A stretch of DNA of 53,274 nucleotides from Actinomycetes bacterium (GTDB taxonomy: Bacteria; Actinomycetota; Acidimicrobiia; Acidimicrobiales; Bog-793): positions 1 to 53,274 of the forward strand of contig JAJYNS010000118.1 of assembly GCA_021786195.1 (NCBI GenBank), given 5' to 3'. The position numbers and the translations under genes were made by a program. Positions 9,218 to 17,456 of the stretch are shown in pieces (position 1 is the stretch's first letter; each line of letters opens with the position of its first letter). Below the pieces are notes generated by a model, which ran no database searches, was not told the DNA's origin, and worked only from the letters and a program-made list of their open reading frames with translations.

Positions 9218-10200
9218 CAGTGGGCCTCCCTCGTCCTCGTCCTCGGGTCGGCGACGACGTAGACGACGTCGGCGACGAGGTTGGCGACGAGCACCGCCAG
9301 GGCGATGATCAGGAAGATCCCCTGCATGAGCGGGTAGTCGTCCGAGGTCACGGCGTTGAACAGCGTGAGGCCGATCCCGGGGTAGGAGAAGACGATCTCC
9401 ATGAGCAGCGCGCCGGAGATCACGAAGCCGAGGGACAGGGCGAACCCGGACAGGTTCGGCAGGATCGCGTTGCGGGCCGCGTAGGTCATGACGACCCGGC
9501 GCGAGGAGAGACCCTTGGCCTGGGCGGCGAGCACGTAGTCCTCGCCGATCGTCGTGATCATGACGTTGCGCATCTGCAGCATCCAGCCCGCCATCGAGGT
9601 GACGACGATGGTGATCGCCGGCAGCAGCGAGTGGTAGACGGCGCTCTGGATGAAGGCCCAGTGCCAGCCGGGCACGAGACCCTGGGAGTAGCCCTGCTGG
9701 ATCGGGAACCAGTGGAGGTGGATCGCCACGGCGTCGACGAGGAGCAGCGCGAGGAAGAAGTAGGGGACGCCCTGGAGGAAGGTCAGGGCCGGGAGCAGCC
9801 GGTCGAGCCAGCCGCCCCGGCGCCAGGCGGCGAGGATCCCGAGCAGCGTGCCTGCGCTGAAGCTGATCACCGTCGCCGTCCCGACGAGGATCAGGGTCCA
9901 GGGCAGGGTCTCGCCGATGATCGTCGAGACCCTCGCGGGGTACTCGATGACCGACAGCCCGAGGTTGCCGTGGAGGATGTCGACGAAGTACTGCCCGTAC
10001 TGGTGCCAGAGGCTCCCGGCCTTGCCGATGCCGAACTCGGCTTCTATGGCGGCGAGCGCGCCCGGCTGGAGCGAAGGGAACTTCTGGAACAGCACCTCGG
10101 CCGGGTTGCCCGGCATGAGGCGGGGAATGAAGAAGTTGACGGTGAGCGCGACCCACGCCGCCACCAGGTAGAAGACGAGACGCCTGATGATGAACTGCAT
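9217..10200 (-). CDS. dppB: ABC transporter permease, DppB/OppB type
   Basis: A 327-residue membrane subunit. It begins with the classic OppB N-terminal helix (FIIRRLVFYLVAAWVALTVNFFIPRLMPGNPAE) and carries six predicted membrane helices. The EAA coupling loop is AAQAKGLSSRRVVMTYAARN, followed by the FSYPGIG segment conserved in this family. It forms the translocation channel with DppC. The gene follows the lacI-type regulator by only 10 bases, so the importer is read from the regulator's promoter. Confidence 0.92.
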   Translation of the reverse strand: MQFIIRRLVFYLVAAWVALTVNFFIPRLMPGNPAEVLFQKFPSLQPGALAAIEAEFGIGKAGSLWHQYGQYFVDILHGNLGLSVIEYPARVSTIIGETLPWTLILVGTATVISFSAGTLLGILAAWRRGGWLDRLLPALTFLQGVPYFFLALLLVDAVAIHLHWFPIQQGYSQGLVPGWHWAFIQSAVYHSLLPAITIVVTSMAGWMLQMRNVMITTIGEDYVLAAQAKGLSSRRVVMTYAARNAILPNLSGFALSLGFVISGALLMEIVFSYPGIGLTLFNAVTSDDYPLMQGIFLIIALAVLVANLVADVVYVVADPRTRTREAH

Positions 10201-10210
10201 CCCGCCCCCC

Positions 10211-11365
10211 TCAGCTCGATGCGGCTCGTCCGCCTGCCCCGACCACGGCGGCGCGGCCGGGCGCCTGCGACCAGGATCGCTCCGCTGCAGGCCAGTCGCG
10301 AGAGTCCTTTGTCACAGTTTGCCGGCGCGCGCCCGAGACGGGGCAGCCGCAGCTCGCGCGCACGACGAGCTCGGTCGGCAGCACGACCTCCCGCGACGCC
10401 GGCGCGAGCCCCGTCGCCATGTCGTAGAGGCAGTCGACGGCCGTCGCGCCGAGCTCCTCGGCGGGCTGGCGGACGGTCGTCAGGCCGGGCACCGCGTACC
10501 GGGCGACGATGATGTCGTCGAAGCCCGTCACGGCGACGTCGTCGGGGACGGCGATCCCGAGCTCGGCGAAGACGTTGAGCAACCCCACCGCCATCTGGTC
10601 GTTCATGCACATGATCGCCCTCGGCGGCCAGGCCCCGCCCTCGGTCATGCGCCGCGCCGCCCGCTCCCCGCTCGAGGTGGAGAAGTCCCCCACCCAGCTC
10701 CCGACGATCTGCGCGCCGAGCTGGAGGGCGACGCGCTCGGCCGTGTGCCACCGCACCGTGGCGTCCGGGGCCGACGCCGGGCCTCGGACGATCCCGATCT
10801 CGCGAAATCCGTGCTCGACCACGAGGTGCTCCATCAAGAGCCTCGTGCCCCCGGCGTTGTCGATCCGGACGACCACCTCCCTGCCCTTCGGGCGGTCCCA
10901 CGCCAGCGCGACGACCGGGTGCCGCTCGGAGAGCCACGCCAGGGCCTCCTCGCTCACCGCCCGGTCGACGACGATCAGGCCGTCGGTGCGACCCACCATG
11001 TTCTTCGCCGCAGTCCAGCCCGAGCGCGGCCGGATGCCCGCGAGCAGGAGGGCGTAGCCGATGCGGTCGGCAGAGCGCTCGGCGCCCCGGATCACGGCGT
11101 CGCCGAACAGGAGGCTCTCGTGCTCCTCGTCGGCCGGGGTGACGTTCACCGACCGCGTCGCGACGACGATGCCGATGGTCTCTGTCGCCCCGTAGCTGAG
11201 GCCGCGCGCCGTCGAGTTCGGCACGTAGCCCAGCTCCTCGGCGGCCGCGAGGACCCGCGCCCGCGTCGCCTGGCTGAGCCCCGCCTTGGCGTTGAGGGCT
11301 CGGGAGACGGTCGCGATGGAGACGCCCGCACGCTCGGCAAGGTCGTAGATGGTCGGCGCCCGCAC
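10211..11365 (-). CDS. LacI-family transcriptional regulator
   Basis: A 384-residue regulator. Residues 3-50 are a LacI helix-turn-helix (TIYDLAERAGVSIATVSRALN, then a hinge helix with a YVPNSTARGL end). Residues 60-330 are a periplasmic-binding-protein-like effector domain (IGIVV at the start, DGLIVV, the VTGFDD motif near 280). Such proteins bind operators as dimers and release them when a sugar or related ligand binds. The GTG at 11365 is preceded by a purine-rich gaggagggg at suitable spacing; longer in-frame starts lie within the operator DNA. About 35 extra residues at the C terminus are low complexity. Being first in an operon with an Opp-type importer, it probably senses an imported oligosaccharide or its breakdown product. 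Confidence 0.92.
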   Translation of the reverse strand: MRAPTIYDLAERAGVSIATVSRALNAKAGLSQATRARVLAAAEELGYVPNSTARGLSYGATETIGIVVATRSVNVTPADEEHESLLFGDAVIRGAERSADRIGYALLLAGIRPRSGWTAAKNMVGRTDGLIVVDRAVSEEALAWLSERHPVVALAWDRPKGREVVVRIDNAGGTRLLMEHLVVEHGFREIGIVRGPASAPDATVRWHTAERVALQLGAQIVGSWVGDFSTSSGERAARRMTEGGAWPPRAIMCMNDQMAVGLLNVFAELGIAVPDDVAVTGFDDIIVARYAVPGLTTVRQPAEELGATAVDCLYDMATGLAPASREVVLPTELVVRASCGCPVSGARRQTVTKDSRDWPAAERSWSQAPGRAAVVGAGGRAASS

Positions 11366-11388
11366 CAGCCCCCCTCCTCTCCGCACGG

Positions 11389-11415
11389 CGTAAGCGCTTA
11401 CGAGTAAGCGCTTAC
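11389..11415. promoter_or_regulatory. Double LacI-type operator
   Basis: Two perfect palindromes TAAGCGCTTA (11391-11400 and 11405-11414) have their centres 14 bases apart. The first extends to a 14-base palindrome (11389-11402), the second to 12 bases (11404-11415). The central CG of a T-A-A-x-C-G-x-T-T-A consensus is the known LacI-family pattern. The sites lie directly downstream of the lacI promoter, covering the expected transcription start, so binding would block transcription. Confidence 0.88.
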
Positions 11416-11417
11416 GC

Positions 11418-11446
11418 ATGTTAAGAACGCGCGTCGGCAAAGTCAA
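11418..11446 (-). promoter_or_regulatory. Sigma-70-type promoter of the lacI-importer operon
   Basis: On the minus strand the -35 hexamer TTGACT (11441-11446) and the -10 hexamer TAACAT (11418-11423) are separated by exactly 17 bases. This is a very good vegetative-type promoter in GC-rich DNA. The two operators begin three bases after the -10. Confidence 0.8.
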
Positions 11447-11536
11447 TAGCCGCCGGAGGCGACATCACCGCAGGTCGGGCACGTGCTCCCCGGACGGCTG
11501 CCCCGGGCGGCCAGCGCCGACGCTGGGGGAGAAATT

Positions 11537-11552
11537 CTGACGTTGACGTAAG
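11537..11552. promoter_or_regulatory. Candidate MerR-family operator before the MFS gene
   Basis: An imperfect inverted repeat (CTGACGT, two-base centre TG, ACGTAAG; six of seven bases match) lies 8 bases before the MFS start codon. Its size fits MerR-family operators, and the MerR gene is the last gene of this unit. No ribosome site precedes the ATG, so the transcript may be leaderless. Confidence 0.45.
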
Positions 11553-11560
11553 CTGGCGCC

Positions 11561-13285
11561 ATGCACCCCGAGCGCTACAAGTGGATAGCCCTGTCGAACA
11601 CCACCCTCGGCATGCTCATGGCGACGGTCAACTCCTCGATCATCCTGATCGCCCTGCCGGACATCTTCCGTGGGATCCACCTCGACCCGCTCACGCCCGG
11701 CAACTCGAGCTACCTGCTCTGGATGCTGATGGGGTTCATGGTCGCCACGGCCGTGCTGCTCGTCAGCCTCGGCCGAGTCGGCGACATGTTCGGCCGCGTG
11801 CGGATGTACAACCTCGGCTTCGCGGTCTTCACGCTGTTCTCGATCCTGCTGTCGGTCACCTGGATGCACGGCCCGGCGGCGGCGCTGTGGCTGATCTTGA
11901 TGCGCGTCGGCCAGGGGATCGGGGGTGCCTTCCTCTTCGCGAACTCGAGCGCCATCCTCACCGACGCGTTCCCGACCGACCAGCGTGGGCTCGCGCTCGG
12001 GGTGAACAGCGTCGCCGCCATCGCCGGGTCGTTCATCGGCCTCGTCCTCGGCGGCGTCCTGGCCCCCGTCGAGTGGCACCTCGTGTTCCTCGTCTCGGTG
12101 CCCTTCGGCCTGTTCGGGACCGTCTGGGCCTACCTCAAGCTCGAGGACCGCAGCGTCCGGATCGCCTCGCGCATCGACTGGTGGGGCAACCTCACCTTCG
12201 CCCTCGGGCTCGTCGCCGTGCTCGTCGGCATCACCTACGGCATCGAGCCCTACGGGGGCCACACCATGGGCTGGACCGACCCGAAGGTCCTCGCGGAGCT
12301 CCTCGGGGGCGTTGCGCTGCTCGTCGTGTTCGCCGTGATCGAGGCTCGCTCGGACCACCCGATGCTGCGGCTCTCGCTGTTCAAGATCCGCGCCTTCTCG
12401 GCCGGCAGCGTCGCCACGCTGCTCGCCGCGCTCGGCCGAGGTGGGCTCATGTTCATCATCATCATCTGGCTGCAGGGGATCTGGCTCCCCCTGCACGGCT
12501 ACAGCTTCAGCCAGACCCCGCTGTGGGCCGGGATCTACATGCTGCCGCTGACGGCCGGCTTCCTCGTCGCCGGACCGCTGTCGGGCGTCCTGTCCGACCG
12601 CTACGGCGCCCGGCCCTTCGCGACGGGAGGCATGGTCGTCGCCGCGCTCGCTTTCGGCCTGCTCGAGGCGCTGCCAGTCGACTTCTCCTATGCCGTGTTC
12701 GCGCTCCTCCTCCTCCTCATGGGCATCGGCATGGGGATCTTCTCCGCCCCCAACCTCGCCGGGATCATGAACAGCCTGCCCCCCGACCAGCGCGGTGCCG
12801 GCGCGGGCACCGTCACGACCTTCCAGAACTCCGCGATGGTGCTGTCCATCGGGGTGTTCTTCACCCTCATCATCCTCGGGCTGGCGGCGCACCTGCCCCA
12901 TGCCCTGTCCGCAGGGCTGCGCGCCGAGGGCGTGCCCTCCGGCCTCGCCCACAAGGTCGCCGGCATCCCTCCCGTTGCGAGCCTCTTCGCGGCCTTCCTC
13001 GGCTACAACCCGATGCAGCAGCTACTCGGCCCGGCGCTCCCGCACCTCTCCCACGCCGGCTACCTCACCGGCCGCCGGTTCTTCCCTGGCCTGATCGCCT
13101 CCCCGTTCCAGTCCGGCTTGCGCGAGGCGTTCAGCTTCGCGGTCGGCGCCTGCCTCATCGCCGCCCTTGCCTCGCTGCTCAGGGGCGGCAGGTACGTCCA
13201 CGGCGAGGCCGGCGAGCCGGCCCTCGAGCCGGCTGCGCCCGGCGCGCCCGAGCCGGCGGGGATCGGGGCGGACAGCCGTGGCTGA
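11561..13285 (+). CDS. MFS transporter, DHA2 (14-helix) family
   Basis: A 574-residue multi-spanning protein of the major facilitator superfamily. Motif A is seen after helix 2 as GRVGDMFGRVRMY, and motif C-like glycines follow in helix 5 (VNSVAAIAGSFIGLVLGGVL). IALPDI in helix 1 and a second half with SGVLSDRYGARPF complete the pattern. The number of hydrophobic segments fits the 14-helix drug:proton antiporter group, so export of a toxic compound or metabolite in exchange for protons is likely; the substrate is unknown. The 90 residues around 440-530 form an unusually long loop between the last helices. The stop overlaps the MerR gene by eight bases, indicating joint control. Confidence 0.9.
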   Translation: MHPERYKWIALSNTTLGMLMATVNSSIILIALPDIFRGIHLDPLTPGNSSYLLWMLMGFMVATAVLLVSLGRVGDMFGRVRMYNLGFAVFTLFSILLSVTWMHGPAAALWLILMRVGQGIGGAFLFANSSAILTDAFPTDQRGLALGVNSVAAIAGSFIGLVLGGVLAPVEWHLVFLVSVPFGLFGTVWAYLKLEDRSVRIASRIDWWGNLTFALGLVAVLVGITYGIEPYGGHTMGWTDPKVLAELLGGVALLVVFAVIEARSDHPMLRLSLFKIRAFSAGSVATLLAALGRGGLMFIIIIWLQGIWLPLHGYSFSQTPLWAGIYMLPLTAGFLVAGPLSGVLSDRYGARPFATGGMVVAALAFGLLEALPVDFSYAVFALLLLLMGIGMGIFSAPNLAGIMNSLPPDQRGAGAGTVTTFQNSAMVLSIGVFFTLIILGLAAHLPHALSAGLRAEGVPSGLAHKVAGIPPVASLFAAFLGYNPMQQLLGPALPHLSHAGYLTGRRFFPGLIASPFQSGLREAFSFAVGACLIAALASLLRGGRYVHGEAGEPALEPAAPGAPEPAGIGADSRG

Positions 13286-13754
13286 GCGCGCCCACCACGG
13301 CGGCGAGCTGCGCCTGCGCATCGGGGAGGCGGCGGCGCGGGCGGGCGTGTCGGAGCGGACGCTTCGCTACTACGAAGAGATCGGCCTCCTCTCCCCGGCG
13401 GGCCACAGCGTCGGCGGCTGCAGGGAGTACGGCCCGGCAGAGCTCGCCAGGGTCACGCGCATCCGGGAGCTGCAGGAGCTGCTCGGGCTGGAGCTGGACG
13501 AGATCAGAGGCGTCGTGGCGCGGGAGGACCGCATCGACACCCTGAGGGACGCCTACCGCCGCAGCGAGGGCGACGAGGAGCGCCGCGCCATCCTCCTCGA
13601 GGCGCTCCAGACGACCGAAGCGCTCTACCTCAGGGTCTCGGCCAGGGTGGAGCGCATCGCGGCCTTCCGGGACGAGCTCGCCGAGACGATCTCCCGGTAC
13701 CGGACCTGGCTCGCCGGAGAAATCCCTCAACCCGAGAGGCCCGCCGCCGTATAG
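13278..13754 (+). CDS. MerR-family transcriptional regulator
   Basis: A 158-residue regulator. Residues 12-80 form a MerR winged helix (LRIGEAAARAGVSERTLRYYEEIGLL, then the CREYG wing). A dimerisation helix with LQELLGLELDEIR follows, then a predicted coiled coil to the C terminus. It has no metal-binding cysteine cluster, so it is a small-molecule-responsive type rather than a metal sensor. The GTG start lies inside the MFS gene. It most likely controls that exporter through the inverted repeat at 11537-11552. Confidence 0.88.
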   Translation: MAERAHHGGELRLRIGEAAARAGVSERTLRYYEEIGLLSPAGHSVGGCREYGPAELARVTRIRELQELLGLELDEIRGVVAREDRIDTLRDAYRRSEGDEERRAILLEALQTTEALYLRVSARVERIAAFRDELAETISRYRTWLAGEIPQPERPAAV

Positions 13755-13809
13755 ATCCTCGGCGGTGGCGATGGATGTCGCCGGCATAGCCCAAGGACGG
13801 GCGCCACCT

Positions 13810-13829
13810 GGGCGCGCATCGGCGCGCCC
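13810..13829. terminator. Hairpin between merR and the flagellar operon
   Basis: A perfect 8-base-pair GC stem (gggcgcgc/gcgcgccc) with a four-base loop lies 56 bases after the MerR stop and 26 bases before flgB. It could end the MFS-MerR transcript or lie in the flagellar leader. There is no T tract. Confidence 0.45.
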
Positions 13830-13855
13830 TCGAGCGAGCGTCACGAGGTGGGCGG

Positions 13856-14203
13856 ATGACCGTCGGCATCATCGGCATACTGCAGTTCGCCATCGACGGC
13901 GTGACGGCACAGCAGGACGCCGTCGCGAACAACATCGCCAACTGGCAGACACCGGGCTACACCGACACCGAGGTGAGCTTCGCATCGAGCCTCGCCGACG
14001 CCCTCGGCGCGTCGGGGACCCAGACCGCGCAGCTGACCTCCGCTTCCTCGGTCGCGGCGCCGGCGACGAACGGGAACAACGTGCGGCTGAGCGACGAGAT
14101 CATCGTCGCCCAGAAGGACACGCTCCACTACCAGACGATCACCGAGTCGCTCAACGCGCAGTTCCGCCTGATCCAGGGCGCGAGCGGGGGAAGCTACCAG
14201 TGA
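13856..14203 (+). CDS. flgB: Flagellar basal-body rod protein FlgB
   Basis: A 115-residue rod protein, first gene of the main flagellar operon. It shows the rod/hook N-terminal motif VANNIANWQTPGYTD (residues 24-38), which forms the conserved coiled-coil region of axial proteins. A C-terminal helix contains QTITESLNAQFRLI. FlgB is the most membrane-proximal rod subunit, exported by the flagellar type III system. It is short for the family (usually 130-140 residues). A gaggtggg ribosome site precedes the ATG. The stop overlaps flgC by four bases. Confidence 0.93.
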   Translation: MTVGIIGILQFAIDGVTAQQDAVANNIANWQTPGYTDTEVSFASSLADALGASGTQTAQLTSASSVAAPATNGNNVRLSDEIIVAQKDTLHYQTITESLNAQFRLIQGASGGSYQ

Positions 14204-14607
14204 GCCTCTTCGGCCCGATCGACGTCTCGGGGACGGGCGTCGACGCCATGCAGACCTGGATCGACACCTCAGCGGGCAACATCGCCAACGCGAACGACGC
14301 CGTGCCGGTCGGCACGCCCGCCTACGCGGCGGAGACGCCGGTGTTCACGCCGGTCGGCGGAGGCGTTCCCGGGCAGCCGGGCGAGGGCGTCGCGACGAGC
14401 GTCGTGCTCGGCAGCTCGACGGGCGTGGTCGCCTACGACCCCTCGAGCCCCGTCGCCAACCCCCAGGGCGAGGTCGTCCTGCCGGACGTGTCGATGTCCG
14501 ACCAGCTCGTCAGCCTGATCGAGGCCCAGCTGGGCTATCAGGCGGACACGACGGCGATCGCCAGGGCCGTCGCCGCCTACAACGCCGGTCTCACCATCGG
14601 GAGCTGA
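14200..14607 (+). CDS. flgC: Flagellar basal-body rod protein FlgC
   Basis: A 135-residue rod protein. The N-terminal axial motif is SGNIANANDA, degenerate compared with the usual NxANxxTTGY. The family motif near residue 85 reads VVAYDPSSPVANPQGEVVLPDVS, matching the FlgC-specific Y-D-P-x-H-P-x-A-D-x-x-G-Y-V segment. The C terminus (LIEAQLGYQADTTAI) is the conserved axial helix. It starts with a GTG overlapping the flgB stop (GTGA). Confidence 0.93.
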   Translation: MSLFGPIDVSGTGVDAMQTWIDTSAGNIANANDAVPVGTPAYAAETPVFTPVGGGVPGQPGEGVATSVVLGSSTGVVAYDPSSPVANPQGEVVLPDVSMSDQLVSLIEAQLGYQADTTAIARAVAAYNAGLTIGS

Positions 14608-14609
14608 GC

Positions 14610-14909
14610 GTGGCCATCGCGCCGATCCCCCCGGTCCCGCCGCTCCCCCCGGCGCCCTCTCCGCTCACGGCCGCGCCGGCGACCGGCGGAGGCGACGCCT
14701 TCACCAACCTCGTCACCAACGCCGTCGACGCGCTGCAGTCGACCCAGTCCGCCGCGTCCTCGGCGGAGGTGAAGGCCGCCGCGGGCCAGGGCAACCTCGC
14801 CGACGTGATGATCGCCGCGACGAAGGCCTCGCTCGAGACGCAGGTGACGACCGACGTGCTCGACAAGGCGCTCACGTCGTACAACGCGATCATGAACATG
14901 ACCTTCTGA
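14610..14909 (+). CDS. fliE: Flagellar hook-basal body protein FliE
   Basis: A 99-residue protein joining the MS ring to the rod. After a proline/alanine-rich N terminus it has F-T-N-L-V-T-N-A-V-D-A-L, then the family motif NLADVMIAATKASLETQV, then a helix ending AYNAIM-like (SYNAIMNMTF). Starts with GTG, two bases after the flgC stop, with GGGAG upstream. The position between flgC and fliF is the conserved order. Confidence 0.92.
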   Translation: MAIAPIPPVPPLPPAPSPLTAAPATGGGDAFTNLVTNAVDALQSTQSAASSAEVKAAAGQGNLADVMIAATKASLETQVTTDVLDKALTSYNAIMNMTF

Positions 14910-14910
14910 C

Positions 14911-16452
14911 ATGGCGCTCCTACCCGCCGACTTCAACCGCCTGAAGGACGGGGCGCGGCGCTTCGCCTCGGGCTTCTCTCACGGCCAGAAGGTCGTCACC
15001 GTCGTCGCCCTCGTCGGCGCGGTCGCGGTCGCCCTGGTGTTCATGAGCCTGTCGGGCAAACCCACGTACTCGATCCTCTTCACCAACCTCCAGCCGTCCG
15101 ACGCCGCGGCGATCACCCAGCAGCTCGCGAGCGACCACGTCCCCTACCAGCTCCAAGACGGCGGGTCGACGATCCTCGTCCCCCAGAACCAGGTGGACAA
15201 GGAGCGCCTGGCCGCGGCGGCGTCGGGCCTGCCCTCGCAGAGCACGGTCGGGCTCTCGATCCTCGACAAGGCGGGCCTCACCACCTCTCAGCTCACCCAG
15301 CAGGCGGAGTACCTCCAGGCGCTGCAGGGCGAGCTCGAGCAGACGATCGACTCGATCAGCGGCGTCAACTCGAGCCAGGTGAGCATCGCCCTCCCGGCGA
15401 ACCAGACCTTCGCGCTCGGCAACACCAACCCGACGGGCGCCTCGGTCCTCGTCGACCTCGCGCCGGGGCACAGCCTCACCTACGGCCAGGTCCAGGCGAT
15501 CGTCTCGCTCACCGCCTCGGCGGTCCCGGGCCTGAACCGCTCCGAGGTCACCGTCGCGGACTCCAACGGCGACCTGCTCGCCGGACCCGGCGTCAACGAC
15601 ACCGGCGCCGCCCAGTCGAGCGCGGCGGCTGCCTACGACAGCTCCGAGGAAGCCCGGATCTCGGCCTACCTCGCCGGGGTCCTCGGACCGGGCAACGCCG
15701 ACGTCCAGGTGAACGCCCAGCTGAACTTCGACCAGGTGAGCACGAAGAGCCAGACGATCCTCGTCGGCAAGAACGGCAAGCCGCTCGTCGTGTGCACCTC
15801 CACACAGCAGTCGAGCGAGAAGTACAAGGGCGCCGGTGCTCCCGCGGGCGTCCAGGCGGGCACCACGACGACCGGGCAGAACGGGAGCTACACCCAGACC
15901 TCCTCCTCCAAGACCTGCGAGACCGGCACCCAGAGCGAGACGGTCGTCACCCAGCCCGGAAGCGTGACCCGCCAGTCGGTCGCAGTGCTCGTCAACGCGA
16001 GCGCGCTCCCGAAGGGTCTCTCGCTCGCACAGCTGCAAAAGGGCGTCGCCGCGACCGCCGGAATCGACGCCGCTCGAGGCGACTTGCTCACCTTCAGCTC
16101 GGCCAGGTTCCGCACGAACGCGGTGGCAGCGGCGAAGCCAGCAAAGAAGAGCCTCCTCAAGACGGCGCTCCGGCCCGGCCTCGCGCTCTTGCTCGTCCTG
16201 ATCGTCCTGTTCATGCTCTGGCGGGCCTCTCGCCGGGCGCGCAGGGCGTCCGCGGCGAGCGATGCCCTGCTCGAGTCGCTCGTCACCGAGCGCCTCGCTC
16301 CGCTCCCGCCGGTCGAGCCGTCGACCGGGGAGCTTCCCGCCATCCCCTACACGCCCCCTCGCAAGCGTCTCGGCCCGACCGTCCAGGAGATCGTCGACGC
16401 GCAGACCGACGAGGTGGCCTCGGTCCTCAGAGACTGGCTGCGGCAGAGCTGA
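14911..16452 (+). CDS. fliF: Flagellar MS-ring protein FliF
   Basis: A 513-residue membrane protein that builds the MS ring. A membrane helix at about 29-50 is followed by the secretin-like ring-building domain (YSILFTNLQPSDAAAITQQL, LDKAGLTTSQLTQQAEYLQALQGELEQTI). A second domain, V-T-V-A-D-S-N-G-D-L-L, follows. Near residues 300-345 is a serine/threonine-rich loop with an SSSKTCETG segment. The second membrane helix (about 413-432) and a cytoplasmic tail that contacts FliG (E-I-V-D-A-Q-T-D-E-V-A) complete it. Two cysteines in the extracellular loop are unusual. The stop overlaps fliG (TGATG). Confidence 0.95.
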   Translation: MALLPADFNRLKDGARRFASGFSHGQKVVTVVALVGAVAVALVFMSLSGKPTYSILFTNLQPSDAAAITQQLASDHVPYQLQDGGSTILVPQNQVDKERLAAAASGLPSQSTVGLSILDKAGLTTSQLTQQAEYLQALQGELEQTIDSISGVNSSQVSIALPANQTFALGNTNPTGASVLVDLAPGHSLTYGQVQAIVSLTASAVPGLNRSEVTVADSNGDLLAGPGVNDTGAAQSSAAAAYDSSEEARISAYLAGVLGPGNADVQVNAQLNFDQVSTKSQTILVGKNGKPLVVCTSTQQSSEKYKGAGAPAGVQAGTTTTGQNGSYTQTSSSKTCETGTQSETVVTQPGSVTRQSVAVLVNASALPKGLSLAQLQKGVAATAGIDAARGDLLTFSSARFRTNAVAAAKPAKKSLLKTALRPGLALLLVLIVLFMLWRASRRARRASAASDALLESLVTERLAPLPPVEPSTGELPAIPYTPPRKRLGPTVQEIVDAQTDEVASVLRDWLRQS

Positions 16453-17456
16453 TGGGACAGCTGACCAAGAGCCAACGCGCGGCGGTCGTGATCGCCCAGC
16501 TGGACGAGGACCGGGCCCACAAGGTCCTGAAGAACCTCAGCGAGAGCGAGGTCATCGAGCTGATGGCCCTCGTCGCCCGGCTCCCCACGATGACCGGCGA
16601 GGACGTCGAGGAGGTGGTCCAGGAGCTCGTGCACAGCGCGAGCACCCTCGCCGAGGTGCGCCAGGGCGGGACGGAGATCGCCGAGCGGCTGCTGCGCGAG
16701 CGGCTCGGGGCGGTGCGGGCCTCACAGATCATGGACGAGCTCCAGCACGCCACCGCGGACCACCCGCTCGCCTTCATCGAGCGCATCGACCCTGCACAGA
16801 TCGTCGGGTTCATGAGCGCCGAGCACCCCCAGCTGCTCGCGGTCGTCCTCGCCCACATCAACCGGGACCACGCAGCTCGCGTCGTCGAGCGCCTCGAGGA
16901 CGCGCTGCGCACCGAGGTCGCCCGGCGCGTCGCGAAGATGGGCACGCTCCCCCCCGAGGTCATCAGGAAGGTCGGCAACGAGCTCGAGTACCGGCTGTCC
17001 GCGTTCGCCCGCGCCGGGGGCGCGACCTCGGAGGTGGAGGGCGTCGCGACGATCGTCGGCATCCTCTCGAGCGCCGACCAGGCGACGGAGAAGCAGATCC
17101 TGAACGACCTCGAGGAGCGCGACCCGGACATCGCCGAGCAGATCCGCAACGAGATGTTCGTCTTCGACGACGTCGTCCAGCTCGACGACCAGACCCTGCA
17201 GACCGTCCTGCGCTCCGTCGTGCTGAAGAACGTCGCCCTCGCGCTGAAGGGCAAGCCGAGCCACGTCGTCGAGAAGTTCACTCGCAACATCTCCGAGCGG
17301 GCCGCCGAGGAGCTCCTCGAGGACATGACCTCGCTCGGCCCGCAGCGACTCTCGGTCGTCGAGGCTGCCGAGGCCTCGATCGTCAAGCTCGTGCGCTCGC
17401 TCGCCGACGCCGGGACGATCACGCTCGAACGGGGGAACGATGAGCTCGTCGAGTGA
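16452..17456 (+). CDS. fliG: Flagellar motor switch protein FliG
   Basis: A 334-residue C-ring protein. Armadillo-like repeats of the middle domain carry HPQLLAVVLAHI (the EHPQ motif near 136-139). The C-terminal domain with FVFDDVVQLDDQTLQ and the charged torque helix (KNVALALKGKPSHVVEKFTRNIS) is intact. It couples rotor to stator and binds FliF and FliM. The ATG at 16452 overlaps the fliF stop; the frame is open upstream but that is the fliF shadow. Overlaps fliH by 17 bases. Confidence 0.96.
   Translation: MGQLTKSQRAAVVIAQLDEDRAHKVLKNLSESEVIELMALVARLPTMTGEDVEEVVQELVHSASTLAEVRQGGTEIAERLLRERLGAVRASQIMDELQHATADHPLAFIERIDPAQIVGFMSAEHPQLLAVVLAHINRDHAARVVERLEDALRTEVARRVAKMGTLPPEVIRKVGNELEYRLSAFARAGGATSEVEGVATIVGILSSADQATEKQILNDLEERDPDIAEQIRNEMFVFDDVVQLDDQTLQTVLRSVVLKNVALALKGKPSHVVEKFTRNISERAAEELLEDMTSLGPQRLSVVEAAEASIVKLVRSLADAGTITLERGNDELVE

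Noticed and set aside
8156-10156. A single long frame that seems to fuse dppC with an upstream domain
   Set aside because: The first 310 codons are a frame-shifted shadow of dppB. The real dppC starts at 9217, overlapping the dppB stop, so there is no fusion or frameshift.
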